A DNA stretch of 64,000 nucleotides from Clostridium gasigenes (GCF_900104115.1 NZ_FNJM01000005.1:124001-188000), one strand, 5' to 3'; shown: positions 16,570 through 25,537, counted from the stretch's first letter. Numbers and translations: made by a program. Notes: generated by a model from the letters alone, not told the origin.

Positions 16570-18415
16570 AGAAAAAGGTGGAACTGGAAAAGGCTTTGGC
16601 GGAGGTCCTATGGGCGGCATGGGCGCTGGAGAAAAAGCGAAGAACTTTAAAGGTACAATGAAAGAACTACTTAAATATTTAAAACCATATAGAATAGCGA
16701 TAATATTAGTAGTTATTTTTGCAATAGGAAGTGCAGCGTTTTCAATAGTTGGACCAAAAATGTTAGGGAAAGCAACTACGAAAATTTTTAATGGACTTAT
16801 TGGAAAGGTACAGGGAACGGCAGATGCAGGTATTGATTTTGAATATATAGGTAGGATTTTAATATTATTACTAGGATTATATTTAATAAGTGCAGCATTT
16901 TCATTTATACAAGGATTTGTTATGTCGGGAGTTTCTCAAAAAGTTTCTTATAATATGAGAAAAGAAATTTCAGAAAAAATTAATCGTATGCCACTTAAAT
17001 ATTTTGATACTAAAACTCATGGGGAAGTATTATCTAGAGTTACAAATGATGTTGATAGTATAAGTCAAAATTTAAATCAAAGTATGACCCAAGTTATTAC
17101 TGCAATTACAACTATAATAGGTATACTAATAATGATGTTATCAATAAGTTGGATGATGACAATTATAGCATTATTAATATTACCTATATCAGGACTATTA
17201 ATTACTTTAGTTGTAAAAAAATCACAAAAATACTTTAAAGACCAACAAGAATATTTAGGTCATGTAAATGGTCAGGTTGAAGAAGTATATGGTGGACACA
17301 ATATAGTAAAAGCATTTAATGGAGAAGAGGATGCAATTGAGGAATTTGATAAATTAAACACTAAGTTATACGAATCCTCTTGGAAGTCACAATTCTTATC
17401 AGGAATGATGATGCCTATAATGACATTCGTAGGAAACTTAGGATATGTAATGGTGTCTATTCTTGGTGGATGGCTTGCAATTAAGAAAACTATTGAAGTT
17501 GGAGATATCCTTTCATTTATACAATATGTAAGAAGTTTTAATCAGCCAATAGCTCAAACAGCTCAAGTTGCAAACTTAATGCAATCAACAGCCGCAGCAG
17601 CAGAAAGAGTATTTGAGTTCTTAGATGAAGAAGAGGAAGTTCAATTTGCTAAAAACCCAGTTAGCATAGAGGGTATAAATGGAGAAGTTACATTTAAGAA
17701 TGTTCATTTTGGATACAATCCAGAAAAAACAATTATAAATAATTTCTCAGCTAATGTTAAACCAGGTAAAAAGGTTGCAATAGTTGGTCCAACTGGGGCT
17801 GGAAAAACTACAATGGTAAAACTGCTTATGCGTTTTTATGATGTAAACACTGGTGAAATATTAATAGATGGTCACAATATACAAGATTTTAATCGTGATG
17901 ATTTAAGAGAATTATTTGGAATGGTTCTTCAAGAGACTTGGTTATTCAATGGAACTATTATGGAAAATATAAGATATGGAAGATTAGATGCAACCGATGA
18001 GGAAGTTATAAATGCTGCTAAGGCTGCACATGCTCATCATTTTATTAAAACACTTCCAGATGGATATAATATGGTTCTAAATGAAGAGGCTAGCAATGTA
18101 TCACAAGGACAAAAGCAATTGTTAACAATAGCCCGTGCTATTTTAGCAGATCCAAGACTTCTTATACTTGATGAAGCTACAAGTTCAGTAGACACTCGTA
18201 CAGAAGTTTTAATACAAAAGGCTATGGAAAATCTTATGGCTAACAGAACAAGTTTTATAATAGCACATAGATTATCAACAATAAGAGATGCAGATTTAAT
18301 ACTAGTAATGAAAGATGGGGATATAATAGAACAAGGAAACCATGTTGAATTATTAGAAGCAAATGGATTCTATGCATCATTATATAATAGTCAATTTGAA
18401 CAAATGGAAGCATAA
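16562..18415 (+). CDS. ABC exporter, subunit 2 (fused membrane and ATPase domains)
   Basis: The 617-residue half-transporter has a glycine-rich N-terminus, six membrane helices and a complete ATPase domain. Walker A is GPTGAGKTT, Walker B is PRLLILDEATSSVD with the catalytic Glu, and the signature segment reads NVSQGQKQL, i.e. SQGQ instead of SGGQ. With subunit 1 it should form a heterodimer with one good and one weak ATP site. The start lies inside subunit 1 after GGAGG. The stop codon is the first base triplet of a palindromic repeat copy. Confidence 0.92.
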   Translation: MSKEKGGTGKGFGGGPMGGMGAGEKAKNFKGTMKELLKYLKPYRIAIILVVIFAIGSAAFSIVGPKMLGKATTKIFNGLIGKVQGTADAGIDFEYIGRILILLLGLYLISAAFSFIQGFVMSGVSQKVSYNMRKEISEKINRMPLKYFDTKTHGEVLSRVTNDVDSISQNLNQSMTQVITAITTIIGILIMMLSISWMMTIIALLILPISGLLITLVVKKSQKYFKDQQEYLGHVNGQVEEVYGGHNIVKAFNGEEDAIEEFDKLNTKLYESSWKSQFLSGMMMPIMTFVGNLGYVMVSILGGWLAIKKTIEVGDILSFIQYVRSFNQPIAQTAQVANLMQSTAAAAERVFEFLDEEEEVQFAKNPVSIEGINGEVTFKNVHFGYNPEKTIINNFSANVKPGKKVAIVGPTGAGKTTMVKLLMRFYDVNTGEILIDGHNIQDFNRDDLRELFGMVLQETWLFNGTIMENIRYGRLDATDEEVINAAKAAHAHHFIKTLPDGYNMVLNEEASNVSQGQKQLLTIARAILADPRLLILDEATSSVDTRTEVLIQKAMENLMANRTSFIIAHRLSTIRDADLILVMKDGDIIEQGNHVELLEANGFYASLYNSQFEQMEA

Positions 18416-18470
18416 GGCATGAAAAAATAATAGCTTCAGAATAGATGTATATTTTGAATATGTCTAAATA
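18413..18470. repeat. Dispersed palindromic repeat, degenerate copy after the ABC operon
   Basis: TAAGGCATGAAAAAATAATAG at the left and TATTTTGAATATGTCTAAATAG at the right resemble the family arms. The left end coincides with the TAA stop of the exporter gene. Confidence 0.45.
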
Positions 18471-18477
18471 GATTAAA

Positions 18478-18518
18478 TCCCCCAGTTAATAAAATTATTA
18501 GCTGGGGGATTATTTATT
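18478..18518. terminator. Bidirectional terminator between the exporter and alaX
   Basis: ATCCCCCAGTTAAT pairs with ATTAGCTGGGGGAT. It is placed between two convergent genes. Confidence 0.8.
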
Positions 18519-18522
18519 GAAA

Positions 18523-19728
18523 TTAGTTTATAGCATTTTGAACTTTCATATAAGCATAATCTAAGGCTGATGAAATATTATTAGTGCTTTTTCCACCACC
18601 TTGAGCAGAAAAATTACTTCCGCCACCTTTTCCATCTATTAGAGTTATAGCATCTTTTAATAAAGTATTCATGCTTACGATATTTAAATCTTTTGAACAC
18701 ATAAATATAAGTGTTGCTCTATCATCAGCTTTAACCCCAAATAAAACTATAACATTGTCATAAGCTACAAGTTTTGAAGCAAGTAGATTAACATGTTTTA
18801 AATCCATATCAGAATGAATTAATTTAATTATGCTAATACCGCCTATCTTATCACAGTTTTCAATGATTTCTTTTATTTCATAATCAGCTATTTCAGATTT
18901 TATAGCTCTGTTTTCAGCGGATAGCTTACTGAAATCTTGTGTTAATTTTTCAATTTGAAGTATTGCGTCTTCTGGGTTGCAATGTAGATTACTGCAAACG
19001 GTTGAAGCAAACTTATCATTAATAAAGGAATTTTGTATTCCTCTTTTTCCACATAAGAATTCTATTCTTGTGCCAGTTTTATGTTTTTCAAACTTAACAA
19101 CTTTAATAATTTGAACTTCTAAAGTTGATTTAGGATGAACACCACAACAAGGGTTTATGTCTAAATCAGAAATTTTCACTATTCTTATTTGTTCACCTAT
19201 TTTAATGGATGTCTTTTTAATAGATAATTTTTTTAGTTCTGATTTAGTAGGGTATAAAATATCGACAGGGATATTTTCAAATATTATATCATTTGCATAA
19301 GATATAGCTTCTTCTATTTGAGTAATATTAAGAAGCTTATCAACATCTATAGTGCAAGAAGTTAAACCTAAATGAGCTGCAACTGTAGATGCATTAAATT
19401 TTTCTAATAAACAGGCAGATATTATATGCTGACCTAAATGTTGTTGCATAAAATCAAATCTATTTTCCCAGTTAATAGAACATTTTACTTTATGAATTTT
19501 TATAGGTTTCTTATTAGTAATGTGATATATTAATCCATCATTTTCATAAACGGATGATACAGGGATAGATTCTATAGTTCCAATATCAGAAGGTTGACCT
19601 CCTCCTTCAGGGTAAAAGTTAGTTTTGTCTAAAACTATATGGAATTCATTATCTTTTTCAACTATGTTAATTATTTCAGCAGTAAAAGATTTTTCATATT
19701 GATTTTCATAATAAAGTTTTTCTGTCAT
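18523..19728 (-). CDS. Alanyl-tRNA editing protein, AlaX-L type
   Basis: The protein of about 401 residues has the AlaRS editing domain: TNFYPEGGGQPSDIG, the zinc motif MQQHLGQHIISA (H-x3-H), and NPCCGVHPKSTLEVQ (Cys and His ligands). A C-terminal DHHA1 domain contains DGKGGGSNFSAQGGG. The synthetase catalytic core is absent, so it clears Ser- or Gly-mischarged tRNA-Ala in trans. The frame opens at 19758. AAGGAG is spaced for the ATG at 19728, and the resulting N-terminus (MTEKLYYEN) fits the family. It is monocistronic. Confidence 0.9.
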   Translation of the reverse strand: MTEKLYYENQYEKSFTAEIINIVEKDNEFHIVLDKTNFYPEGGGQPSDIGTIESIPVSSVYENDGLIYHITNKKPIKIHKVKCSINWENRFDFMQQHLGQHIISACLLEKFNASTVAAHLGLTSCTIDVDKLLNITQIEEAISYANDIIFENIPVDILYPTKSELKKLSIKKTSIKIGEQIRIVKISDLDINPCCGVHPKSTLEVQIIKVVKFEKHKTGTRIEFLCGKRGIQNSFINDKFASTVCSNLHCNPEDAILQIEKLTQDFSKLSAENRAIKSEIADYEIKEIIENCDKIGGISIIKLIHSDMDLKHVNLLASKLVAYDNVIVLFGVKADDRATLIFMCSKDLNIVSMNTLLKDAITLIDGKGGGSNFSAQGGGKSTNNISSALDYAYMKVQNAIN

Positions 19729-19879
19729 CATAATCTCCTTATTAGTTAAGATTAGCAAATAATAAAATTAATATGTACATATTTATTAAATTTTATATTC
19801 ATTACTTTACATTGTACTATTATAAGAGAATAATATCTATTTTAAAAATAAGTATGGAGATTTTTCTTGTTAATTTAGA

Positions 19880-20100
19880 GAATAAAGAAATAGAATAATT
19901 TCTTTATTGTTAGATTGAAAACCTAAGATTCAAATAAATAGAGGGGCTTGTTTCCTGTAGAGATATGCGAAATAAGACTTTTTTTTAAAAAAGTTTAGTA
20001 GAGATAAACCATAAGCTATGAATTTTTTAAATTCATAGCTTATAAAGGGCTTAAAATTGTTGTATCAAAGTTCTGTATAAAGCCCTCAAAATAAATTTTA
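19880..20100. other. Intergenic region with nested inverted repeats, no gene seen
   Basis: The 19729-20264 gap holds no supported gene. It contains a 14-bp perfect inverted repeat (ATAAGCTATGAATT at 20011-20024 with 20030-20043) and AAATAAAGAAA/TTTCTTTATT near 19890-19910. AGGGCTT (about 20046) is matched by AAGCCCT (about 20090). These could form an RNA structure or convergent terminators. No known RNA was recognised. Confidence 0.35.
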
Positions 20101-20264
20101 TGGTCTAGCATATATCTTACTATTGAGTTTTTAGATACTTAAATAAATTTTAATATAATCACAAATAGAGATGCTAAGCTTTGTTAGATCTAGGAAGAAG
20201 ATTAGATACATAAAGTTTTTTCACCCTATTGTTATAAATAATACAATGTTTCTTACAAAATCTA

Positions 20265-21353
20265 TTATACATAATAAACTACTTTATCTATTGATAAAGT
20301 TAAAGCTTTACTTAAATCTATATTGTAGCCAACATTACTATTTATTTTACTTTTTAATACCTTTACCTTCGGTCTAAGTGGTAAACCTCTTAGTGTTTCT
20401 TCCACTCTAGCTATATCTCCATTATTTAATTTTACTAAAGTGTTTTTTGGGAATGGTTCTATAATATTAAAAAATTTTACTGTTACATTATAATCAAAAG
20501 TTTTATCTACATATGTCATTATTGATTCTATAGAATCTGATGTTAATACGACGTCAGTAACGTTATGTAATAATCCATCATAAAAGTTTACAATACTTAT
20601 TATTTTTGCAAATTCATTTATTTGGATACCTTTAATTTTATTTGGATATCCACTTCCATCAACACTTTCATGATGGTCTAATATTCCTAATAAAATTTCT
20701 TGATCTAGCATATAGTTATTTTTTAAATAGTTATATGCTAGGGTTGGGTGAGATTTTAGTTCTTCACATTCATATTTTGTAGATGACTCATATTGATGTA
20801 ATATTTCATTTTCTAAGAATGCTTTCCCCATATCATGCATAAGTGCAGCTAAGCATAATTTAACTAATCTGTCTTTACTATAATTAAGCTGTTTACCTAA
20901 TAGAGTTGATATTATTGCTACATTTAAAGCATGTGCATAATGATAATTTTCATGAGCTCTTATATCTGTTGTAGATATAACTGAATTATATGTTTTTAAG
21001 ATTTTATCGACTATACTATTAGCTATTTTTATAATTTCGCTAAGGCTTCCCATTTCAACAGTAGTATACCTTTTATCAACATCTAAACTAGTAAATGCTA
21101 ACGTTATTCTTTTAAGGGATCGAATAGATTCAATTCTTAAATATTCTCCTAATATATCATCAGTAATGTCTTTAGTAGTTTCACAATATTTATCTATAAT
21201 ATATACTGATAATATTCCTAATTTTCTTAAGTTTTCTATTGTAGTATCATTTAGAACTAGGTGTTTTAAAAAGAGTACTTCTCCATCGGAGTTATATATA
21301 CTCTTTGCTAAAACTGAATCATTTTTCAAATACTTTACCGGGACCAATCTCAT
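20265..21353 (-). CDS. HD-GYP domain protein, probable c-di-GMP phosphodiesterase
   Basis: The protein of about 362 residues has an N-terminal region typical of HD-GYP proteins (MRLVPVKYLKNDSVLAKSI) and the HD-GYP domain from about residue 135. This contains HALNVA, LMHDMGKAFL (HD at 173-174) and LDHHESVDGSGYPNKIKG (227-240), the full HHExxDGxGYP signature. Such enzymes hydrolyse cyclic di-GMP. No receiver domain or membrane segment is present, so it is cytosolic. AAAGGATGG is spaced for the ATG at 21353 rather than the one at 21362. No GGDEF partner is nearby. Confidence 0.9.
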   Translation of the reverse strand: MRLVPVKYLKNDSVLAKSIYNSDGEVLFLKHLVLNDTTIENLRKLGILSVYIIDKYCETTKDITDDILGEYLRIESIRSLKRITLAFTSLDVDKRYTTVEMGSLSEIIKIANSIVDKILKTYNSVISTTDIRAHENYHYAHALNVAIISTLLGKQLNYSKDRLVKLCLAALMHDMGKAFLENEILHQYESSTKYECEELKSHPTLAYNYLKNNYMLDQEILLGILDHHESVDGSGYPNKIKGIQINEFAKIISIVNFYDGLLHNVTDVVLTSDSIESIMTYVDKTFDYNVTVKFFNIIEPFPKNTLVKLNNGDIARVEETLRGLPLRPKVKVLKSKINSNVGYNIDLSKALTLSIDKVVYYV

Positions 21354-21446
21354 ATTTACCATCCTTTAATAATATATTTTTGTTGTGAAATACAGATCTC
21401 AACATAACACATAGATATTTCATAATACTATCTATGATAAGTTCTG

Positions 21447-21499
21447 ATTAAATTTCTACACTTTATTACAACTTAGTCTTTAAGGTGTAGAAATTTAAT
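21447..21499. other. 15-bp perfect stem-loop
   Basis: ATTAAATTTCTACAC (21447-21461) is the exact complement of 21485-21499, around a 23-nt loop. A second hairpin (TTACTTATAGA/TCTATAAGTAA, about 21543-21572) follows. No gene or known RNA class is identified. Confidence 0.5.
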
Positions 21500-21599
21500 T
21501 AGATTTAATAATGCAACTTATATATATGTTGATTTCCAATATTTACTTATAGATCTTAGATTCTATAAGTAAGTGTGCTGGGTGTATGCTTAATTAGGG

Positions 21600-22060
21600 G
21601 ATTGACAACAAGGTATAATAACAATGTAAAAAATGTATGATAAAAAAACTTGAATTATATAAAACAAGAGTCAAAAATTGTAAATTATATATCGAAAGTA
21701 AAGATATATTTAAAACTAAATATGAAAAAAAGCACAACTATTTAAAGTAGTGCTTTTACGAACTTCGGTTGTTAAAATCGTTTCTCAAGCGATTTGAAGT
21801 AACTTAAACGTGGAATGCCCGCAAGAAGCTAAGAACTAAAGCAACCAAAGATTTATATAAAATTATACTCAAAGTATACTCAAAGTATACTTCAAAATAT
21901 GGAAAATTTCAAGCGAAAGATGGAATTTGGCTAAAAAGTTACTTATCCTCTAGGTGTTAGCCTAGGTTTTTTTATACAAAAAATTAGAATAACCAGTGAC
22001 CATAGACGTTCCTGTTAGGGGTACCGAGCGCAATTTGTTAAAAAGTAATGCTAACAAAGT
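21600..22060. other. Structured non-coding region, possible unidentified RNA
   Basis: The 21354-22358 gap has no supported gene. Within it are a bidirectional terminator-like hairpin (AAAAGCACAACT/AGTAGTGCTTTT, 21728-21757) and a hairpin AAATCG/CGATTT (about 21775-21795). GGTTG (21768) could pair with CAACC (21842). A repeat of CTCAAAGTATA spans 21868-21891. A second terminator-like hairpin is CTAGG/CCTAG plus T7 (21950-21973). The 21760-21850 part is clearly less AT-rich than its surroundings. It could be an RNA on either strand; I could not match it to a known family. Confidence 0.35.
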
Positions 22061-22358
22061 TTTGCATACATATTTATAAATATATTTAAGTATCTTAGAT
22101 TCGCTATAAAATTTTATTGTTTTATAATTCATTTTTATATATATTTTTTTAATTTTGATTTTTATATAAGTTTTTAGAACCAGTATGATCTTCTTTACTA
22201 GATTTTATTTCAGTATCTATTGTTTTGTTCTTCTTTTTTTAATATTAATTTTAGAGTCAATATATATCATATAAAGTATATTGGTAGTTGTATATGAAGC
22301 TAAGACATCAACACTTATGTATTTGTAGTTTACTTTATATAAAAACTAAAAGGAGTCA

Positions 22359-22723
22359 ATGAAAAAATAATCCAAAATAATACATAATATACAAAACAAA
22401 CAAAGAAAGTGATATAATTATAAAAAGATATGTGGTAGGAAAAGTTATAAAACTTGATTTTAATGATGAATACATTATTGCAAGGGCAATACCTAAGTAT
22501 AAAGCGGTGGAGATGAATTTTTCCAATTATGATGAAACAAAAAAAATATATAGAATCGATTCCTGAAAAGATCATGAGTTTTGGATTATAGAGGTTGAAA
22601 AAGAAATAGTACATGGACCTTTTAATGAAGAAGAGTTTTAACAAGAAAGAAAAAAAATCGGTTCCGGAAAGTATGGAATTAAAAGAATTGGATAGTTATA
22701 AAAAAGATTTTGAGTATGCATAA
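22359..22723 (+). pseudogene. Decayed gene, small DUF3997-like lipoprotein
   Basis: AAAGGAG precedes ATG-AAA-AAA at 22359, but a stop follows at once. In another frame (from about 22402) protein-like sequence appears: KVIKLDFNDEYIIARA and YDETKKIYRIDS. An in-frame TGA comes next, then HEFWIIEVEKEIVHGPFNEEEF and TAA. A further frameshift restores PESMELKELDSYKKDF to the TAA at 22721. The segment resembles small lipoproteins whose C-terminus reads WIID..K..YGPF.EEEF. Multiple lesions make it a pseudogene. The family name is tentative. Confidence 0.7.
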
Positions 22724-22855
22724 TAGATAAAGGGGTTGTTGCTTAAAGTGATTTATAAAAGTCATTTTGCGACAGACCATTCGATTTAATGTTGCCAATT
22801 GTGTAGTCAAACAGGCAAGGGATTTCATAAAGTATAATTAAATTATATTATTATT

Positions 22856-22882
22856 AAAGTTTAAAGTTTAAAGTTTAAAGTT
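22856..22882. repeat. Short tandem repeat of GTTTAAA
   Basis: About four consecutive copies of a 7-bp unit (AGTTTAA) follow the pseudogene. The rest of the 22724-22959 segment shows nothing supportable. Confidence 0.6.
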
Positions 22883-22959
22883 AATTATAGTATATTCAAA
22901 TTAATCTAAAATTAAACCGGAAATAAACAATTTATAATAACTTAAAATTATTAACCAAT

Positions 22960-23003
22960 AAAAGGTATTATTTCGCATAGCTTAAAGCGAAATAATACCT
23001 TTT
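22960..23003. terminator. Long hairpin terminator downstream of the HNH gene
   Basis: A perfect 17-bp stem (AAAAGGTATTATTTCGC) with a 10-nt loop lies 18 bp past the stop of the minus-strand HNH gene. T residues flank it on either strand. Confidence 0.75.
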
Positions 23004-23021
23004 GTTTAAGTTTAGATATAA

Positions 23022-23672
23022 TTAAATATCAGTTAATTCTAAGTTATGTCTTCTGTTATCTAAAGGATTAAGGTTTATGTGATGAATTGTTTTGTTTTCA
23101 CCAGGATTCATAAGAATTCTGTCTAAATGAATTCTACCATTTGGAGTATTAGCTATAACGCAAGTATCTCCATTTACTTTGTAGTTAACCCAAATATATT
23201 CATCAGTTATAACGTTGTTTAAATCTTCAATAGAAATTAAAGCTTTTGAATTAACATTACCATATTTATCTCTTAGGATTATAGCAATTGTATCTTCATC
23301 AATTTCTTCAATTTCATTTAAGTCAGTTCTTCTGAATACTTCTAAATTACATTTTCTGTTATCTAGAGGATCTCCATTAATATGTTTAACTGGCGTAGTT
23401 GCAGTAATATCCATAACTACTGTTTGTAAACTTTGTTTTAAAGGCTTAGATTTTTTATTAACCTTAGTTAAACTTATGTTTTGAACTAAGTAATTATTAA
23501 AATCTCTATGCCATTCTGCAAACCAAGTTCCAACGTTTTGCACTTTTTCTAAATCAACAGAGTCTATCTTAGCAATAAGTGAATCACCATTTTTCTTTAA
23601 TATAGTTATTAAAGCAATGTCACCTTTAATTTCAACTTCATTTTTAGCGTTTTTATAATTAGTATTTATAAT
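23022..23672 (-). CDS. HNH endonuclease-like protein, apparent ATT start
   Basis: The frame contains two HNH_3-like motifs, VKHINGDPLDNRKCNLEVF (about residues 95-113) and a C-terminal IHHINLNPLDNRRHNLEL (about 196-213). A GTG at 23543 would give 173 residues but has no ribosome binding site. The frame continues upstream for 43 codons of good protein-like sequence (NTNYKNAKNEVEIKGDIALITI) with no ATG, GTG or TTG. GAGGTG is spaced 4 nt before an ATT at 23672. I therefore propose a 216-residue protein with an ATT start, or a gene whose start codon was lost. Function (nuclease or DNA-binding) is inferred from the motifs. Confidence 0.7.
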   Translation of the reverse strand: MINTNYKNAKNEVEIKGDIALITILKKNGDSLIAKIDSVDLEKVQNVGTWFAEWHRDFNNYLVQNISLTKVNKKSKPLKQSLQTVVMDITATTPVKHINGDPLDNRKCNLEVFRRTDLNEIEEIDEDTIAIILRDKYGNVNSKALISIEDLNNVITDEYIWVNYKVNGDTCVIANTPNGRIHLDRILMNPGENKTIHHINLNPLDNRRHNLELTDI

Positions 23673-23866
23673 TGGACACCTCTTTCTTTAAAATTTAAAT
23701 AAATTTTATATCATTTAGTTATTATAACAAATTAACATAATAAAAGATATTAAAATAGATAAAAGTATTAGATATAGCCTGTACACTGGTTTTAAAAGAA
23801 ATAAATGACCTATAATATTGTACTAGTATTTATTTTAATGTGCCTTAATGATATAATGAATTCATT

Positions 23867-23882
23867 GCCATTAGCTAATGGC
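23867..23882. promoter_or_regulatory. Perfect 16-bp palindrome, probable operator
   Basis: GCCATTAGCTAATGGC is fully palindromic. It lies just after a TATAAT (23852-23857) and 30 bp before the start of the next gene, a classic repressor position. The regulator is unknown. Confidence 0.55.
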
Positions 23883-23911
23883 TAAATAAAAAAGTAAAGT
23901 GAGATTATAAA

Positions 23912-24325
23912 ATGAGAAATGAAAAATTAGAGAAATCAATAAAGAAGTTAGATAAAGAAATACTAGCTTTAAAGGTTGCTTCAAAGTATTTGTCAAATAA
24001 AGATGAAATTAACGAAGTAAAAGACACTTTAAATAAGAAAAGACAAGTTTTAGCAGATGCACTATACTTAACTGATAACCAACATTATGAAGAGTGTTGT
24101 AATGTTATAGCAGATATGCTTAATAAAGAGTTAAGTGAAGAAGAGCAAAGAGATTTACTTTATATGATAAAAGAAAAGTTCGGAAGACAAGCACCTAACA
24201 TAACTAAGCAAAGTAACGGACTTAACGCTTGGCTTAAAGAATTAGCTATGGAATTTGAATGGGTTGAAAATGATGGAACAGATTGGGCTGTGTTAGTTAT
24301 AACTGGTTTTGGAGTTCGTCAATAA
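23912..24325 (+). CDS. Conserved-looking protein of unknown function
   Basis: I do not recognise this 137-residue soluble protein. The first 50 residues are charged and probably coiled-coil (KLEKSIKKLDKEILALKVA, EVKDTLNKKRQVLADAL). The rest contains two cysteines (EECCNVIADML), an acidic helix and a C-terminal FEWVENDGTDWAVLVITGFGVRQ. The ribosome binding site is weak (AAAGTGAG). The gene has its own promoter with a palindrome and its own terminator. It is divergent from the HNH gene, about 240 bp apart. Confidence 0.7.
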   Translation: MRNEKLEKSIKKLDKEILALKVASKYLSNKDEINEVKDTLNKKRQVLADALYLTDNQHYEECCNVIADMLNKELSEEEQRDLLYMIKEKFGRQAPNITKQSNGLNAWLKELAMEFEWVENDGTDWAVLVITGFGVRQ

Positions 24326-24341
24326 TATGTTTATTACATAT

Positions 24342-24382
24342 AACAGATGTTATTATTTTGAGATAATAACATCTGTTTTTTT
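24342..24382 (+). terminator. Terminator after the 137-aa gene
   Basis: AACAGATGTTATTA and TAATAACATCTGTT flank a short loop, followed by a T run. Confidence 0.88.
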
Positions 24383-24520
24383 ATTTTAAAGATTTTATAA
24401 AAAAATCGTGTTATATATAACCAAGTTATTCTTAGTGTGATAATATTAAATATAAATATTATTTTAAATTTTAGATTGGATAATTAAGTGCAACAGTAAT
24501 AAATATAAGAGGAGATTTAT

Positions 24521-25537
24521 ATGGATATTGGGGTAATAGGATTTGGAGGCGTTGGAAAAGCTTTTATAGAATTATTAATTATGAAGAAAGATAAAATAGA
24601 TATAAAGGTTAAATATATAATAAAGAGCAACGGTGGTATTTATAATAGTAATGGAATTAACATAGAAGAACTTATTGATTTTGTGAATAGTGGCAAATCT
24701 ATTTGTGAATATAGTAAGTGGACAGAGAAGGATATAACTATAAATACAATAATTAAAAATAGAGATGTGGATACTTTAGTTGAATTAACTGGTACTAATA
24801 TAGAAGATGGTGAACCTGGGTACACTCATATTAAATTAGCATTAGAGAATGGAATTAACGTTGTTACTGGAAATAAAGGACCTATATTACTATATTATAA
24901 TGAGTTAAAGGATATAGCATATAACAATAATGTTCAATTAGGAATAGGATGCACAACTGGTGGAGCGTTACCTTCAATAAATGGAGGACTATTAGATACT
25001 GCAGGAGCAGAAATATTATCTATAGAAGGGGTCCTTAATGGAACTAGTAATTATATTCTTAAAGAAATGTATGATAAGAAAATAGAATATAGTGTTGCTT
25101 TAGAAGAAGCTCAAAAAATGGGAATAGCAGAAGCAAATCCAAAGTTAGATGTAGATGGATTTGATACTGCAAGTAAAATATTAATTTTAGCTAATGTTTT
25201 AATGGGCTATAGGAAATCTATTTCTGATATTTATATTAAAGGAATATCAGAAATAACAGCAGATGAAGTTAATTTAAGTATATCAAAAGGTGAAAAAATT
25301 AAACTTATAGGAATGGTTTATAAAGAAGACAATTGTATAAAGTGTAAGGTTGAGCCTAAATCATTGAAAAGCACTCATCCGTTATATTTTGTGGACGGAA
25401 AAAATAAAGGGGTATATTATAAAACAGATACATTAGGCGATATTAGTATAGTTGGAGGAGCATCAGGAACAATAAATTCTGCTGCATCTATTTTAAGAGA
25501 CATAATTAATATAAAAAATGGTGTAAAATTTGTTTGA
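24521..25537 (+). CDS. Homoserine dehydrogenase, short form without ACT domain
   Basis: The 338-residue protein has an N-terminal Rossmann motif (IGVIGFGGVGKAFIEL) and the homoserine dehydrogenase segments VVTGNKGPI, GCTTGGALPSINGG, LNGTSNYILKEM and GIAEANPKLDVDGFDTASKI. The last carries the conserved substrate and catalytic Asp/Lys region. It ends after the catalytic domain, so the C-terminal ACT regulatory domain is absent. It should reduce aspartate semialdehyde to homoserine. A second, full-length copy lies at 27908. AAGAGGAG precedes the ATG. Some members of this short group act on other keto-aldehydes, so specificity is likely but not certain. Confidence 0.85.
   Translation: MDIGVIGFGGVGKAFIELLIMKKDKIDIKVKYIIKSNGGIYNSNGINIEELIDFVNSGKSICEYSKWTEKDITINTIIKNRDVDTLVELTGTNIEDGEPGYTHIKLALENGINVVTGNKGPILLYYNELKDIAYNNNVQLGIGCTTGGALPSINGGLLDTAGAEILSIEGVLNGTSNYILKEMYDKKIEYSVALEEAQKMGIAEANPKLDVDGFDTASKILILANVLMGYRKSISDIYIKGISEITADEVNLSISKGEKIKLIGMVYKEDNCIKCKVEPKSLKSTHPLYFVDGKNKGVYYKTDTLGDISIVGGASGTINSAASILRDIINIKNGVKFV

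Noticed and set aside
20171-20377. Plus-strand frame of 68 residues overlapping the HD-GYP gene end
   Set aside because: Antisense to a secure gene for about half its length, no ribosome binding site and AT-rich shadow composition.
21981-22060. Resemblance to a 5S rRNA fragment (CCAGTGACCATAG and TACCGAGCGC)
   Set aside because: Only short scattered matches; the conserved 5S loops and the rRNA operon context are missing, so chance similarity is more likely.
22035-22065. Second Rex-like site (TTGTTA...TAACAA)
   Set aside because: The half-sites are 11 bp apart instead of 6 and no redox gene lies downstream.
22330-22644. Minus-strand frame of 104 residues
   Set aside because: Low-complexity Phe/Tyr/Ile-rich translation, no ribosome binding site, and it lies antisense to a clearly protein-derived pseudogene.
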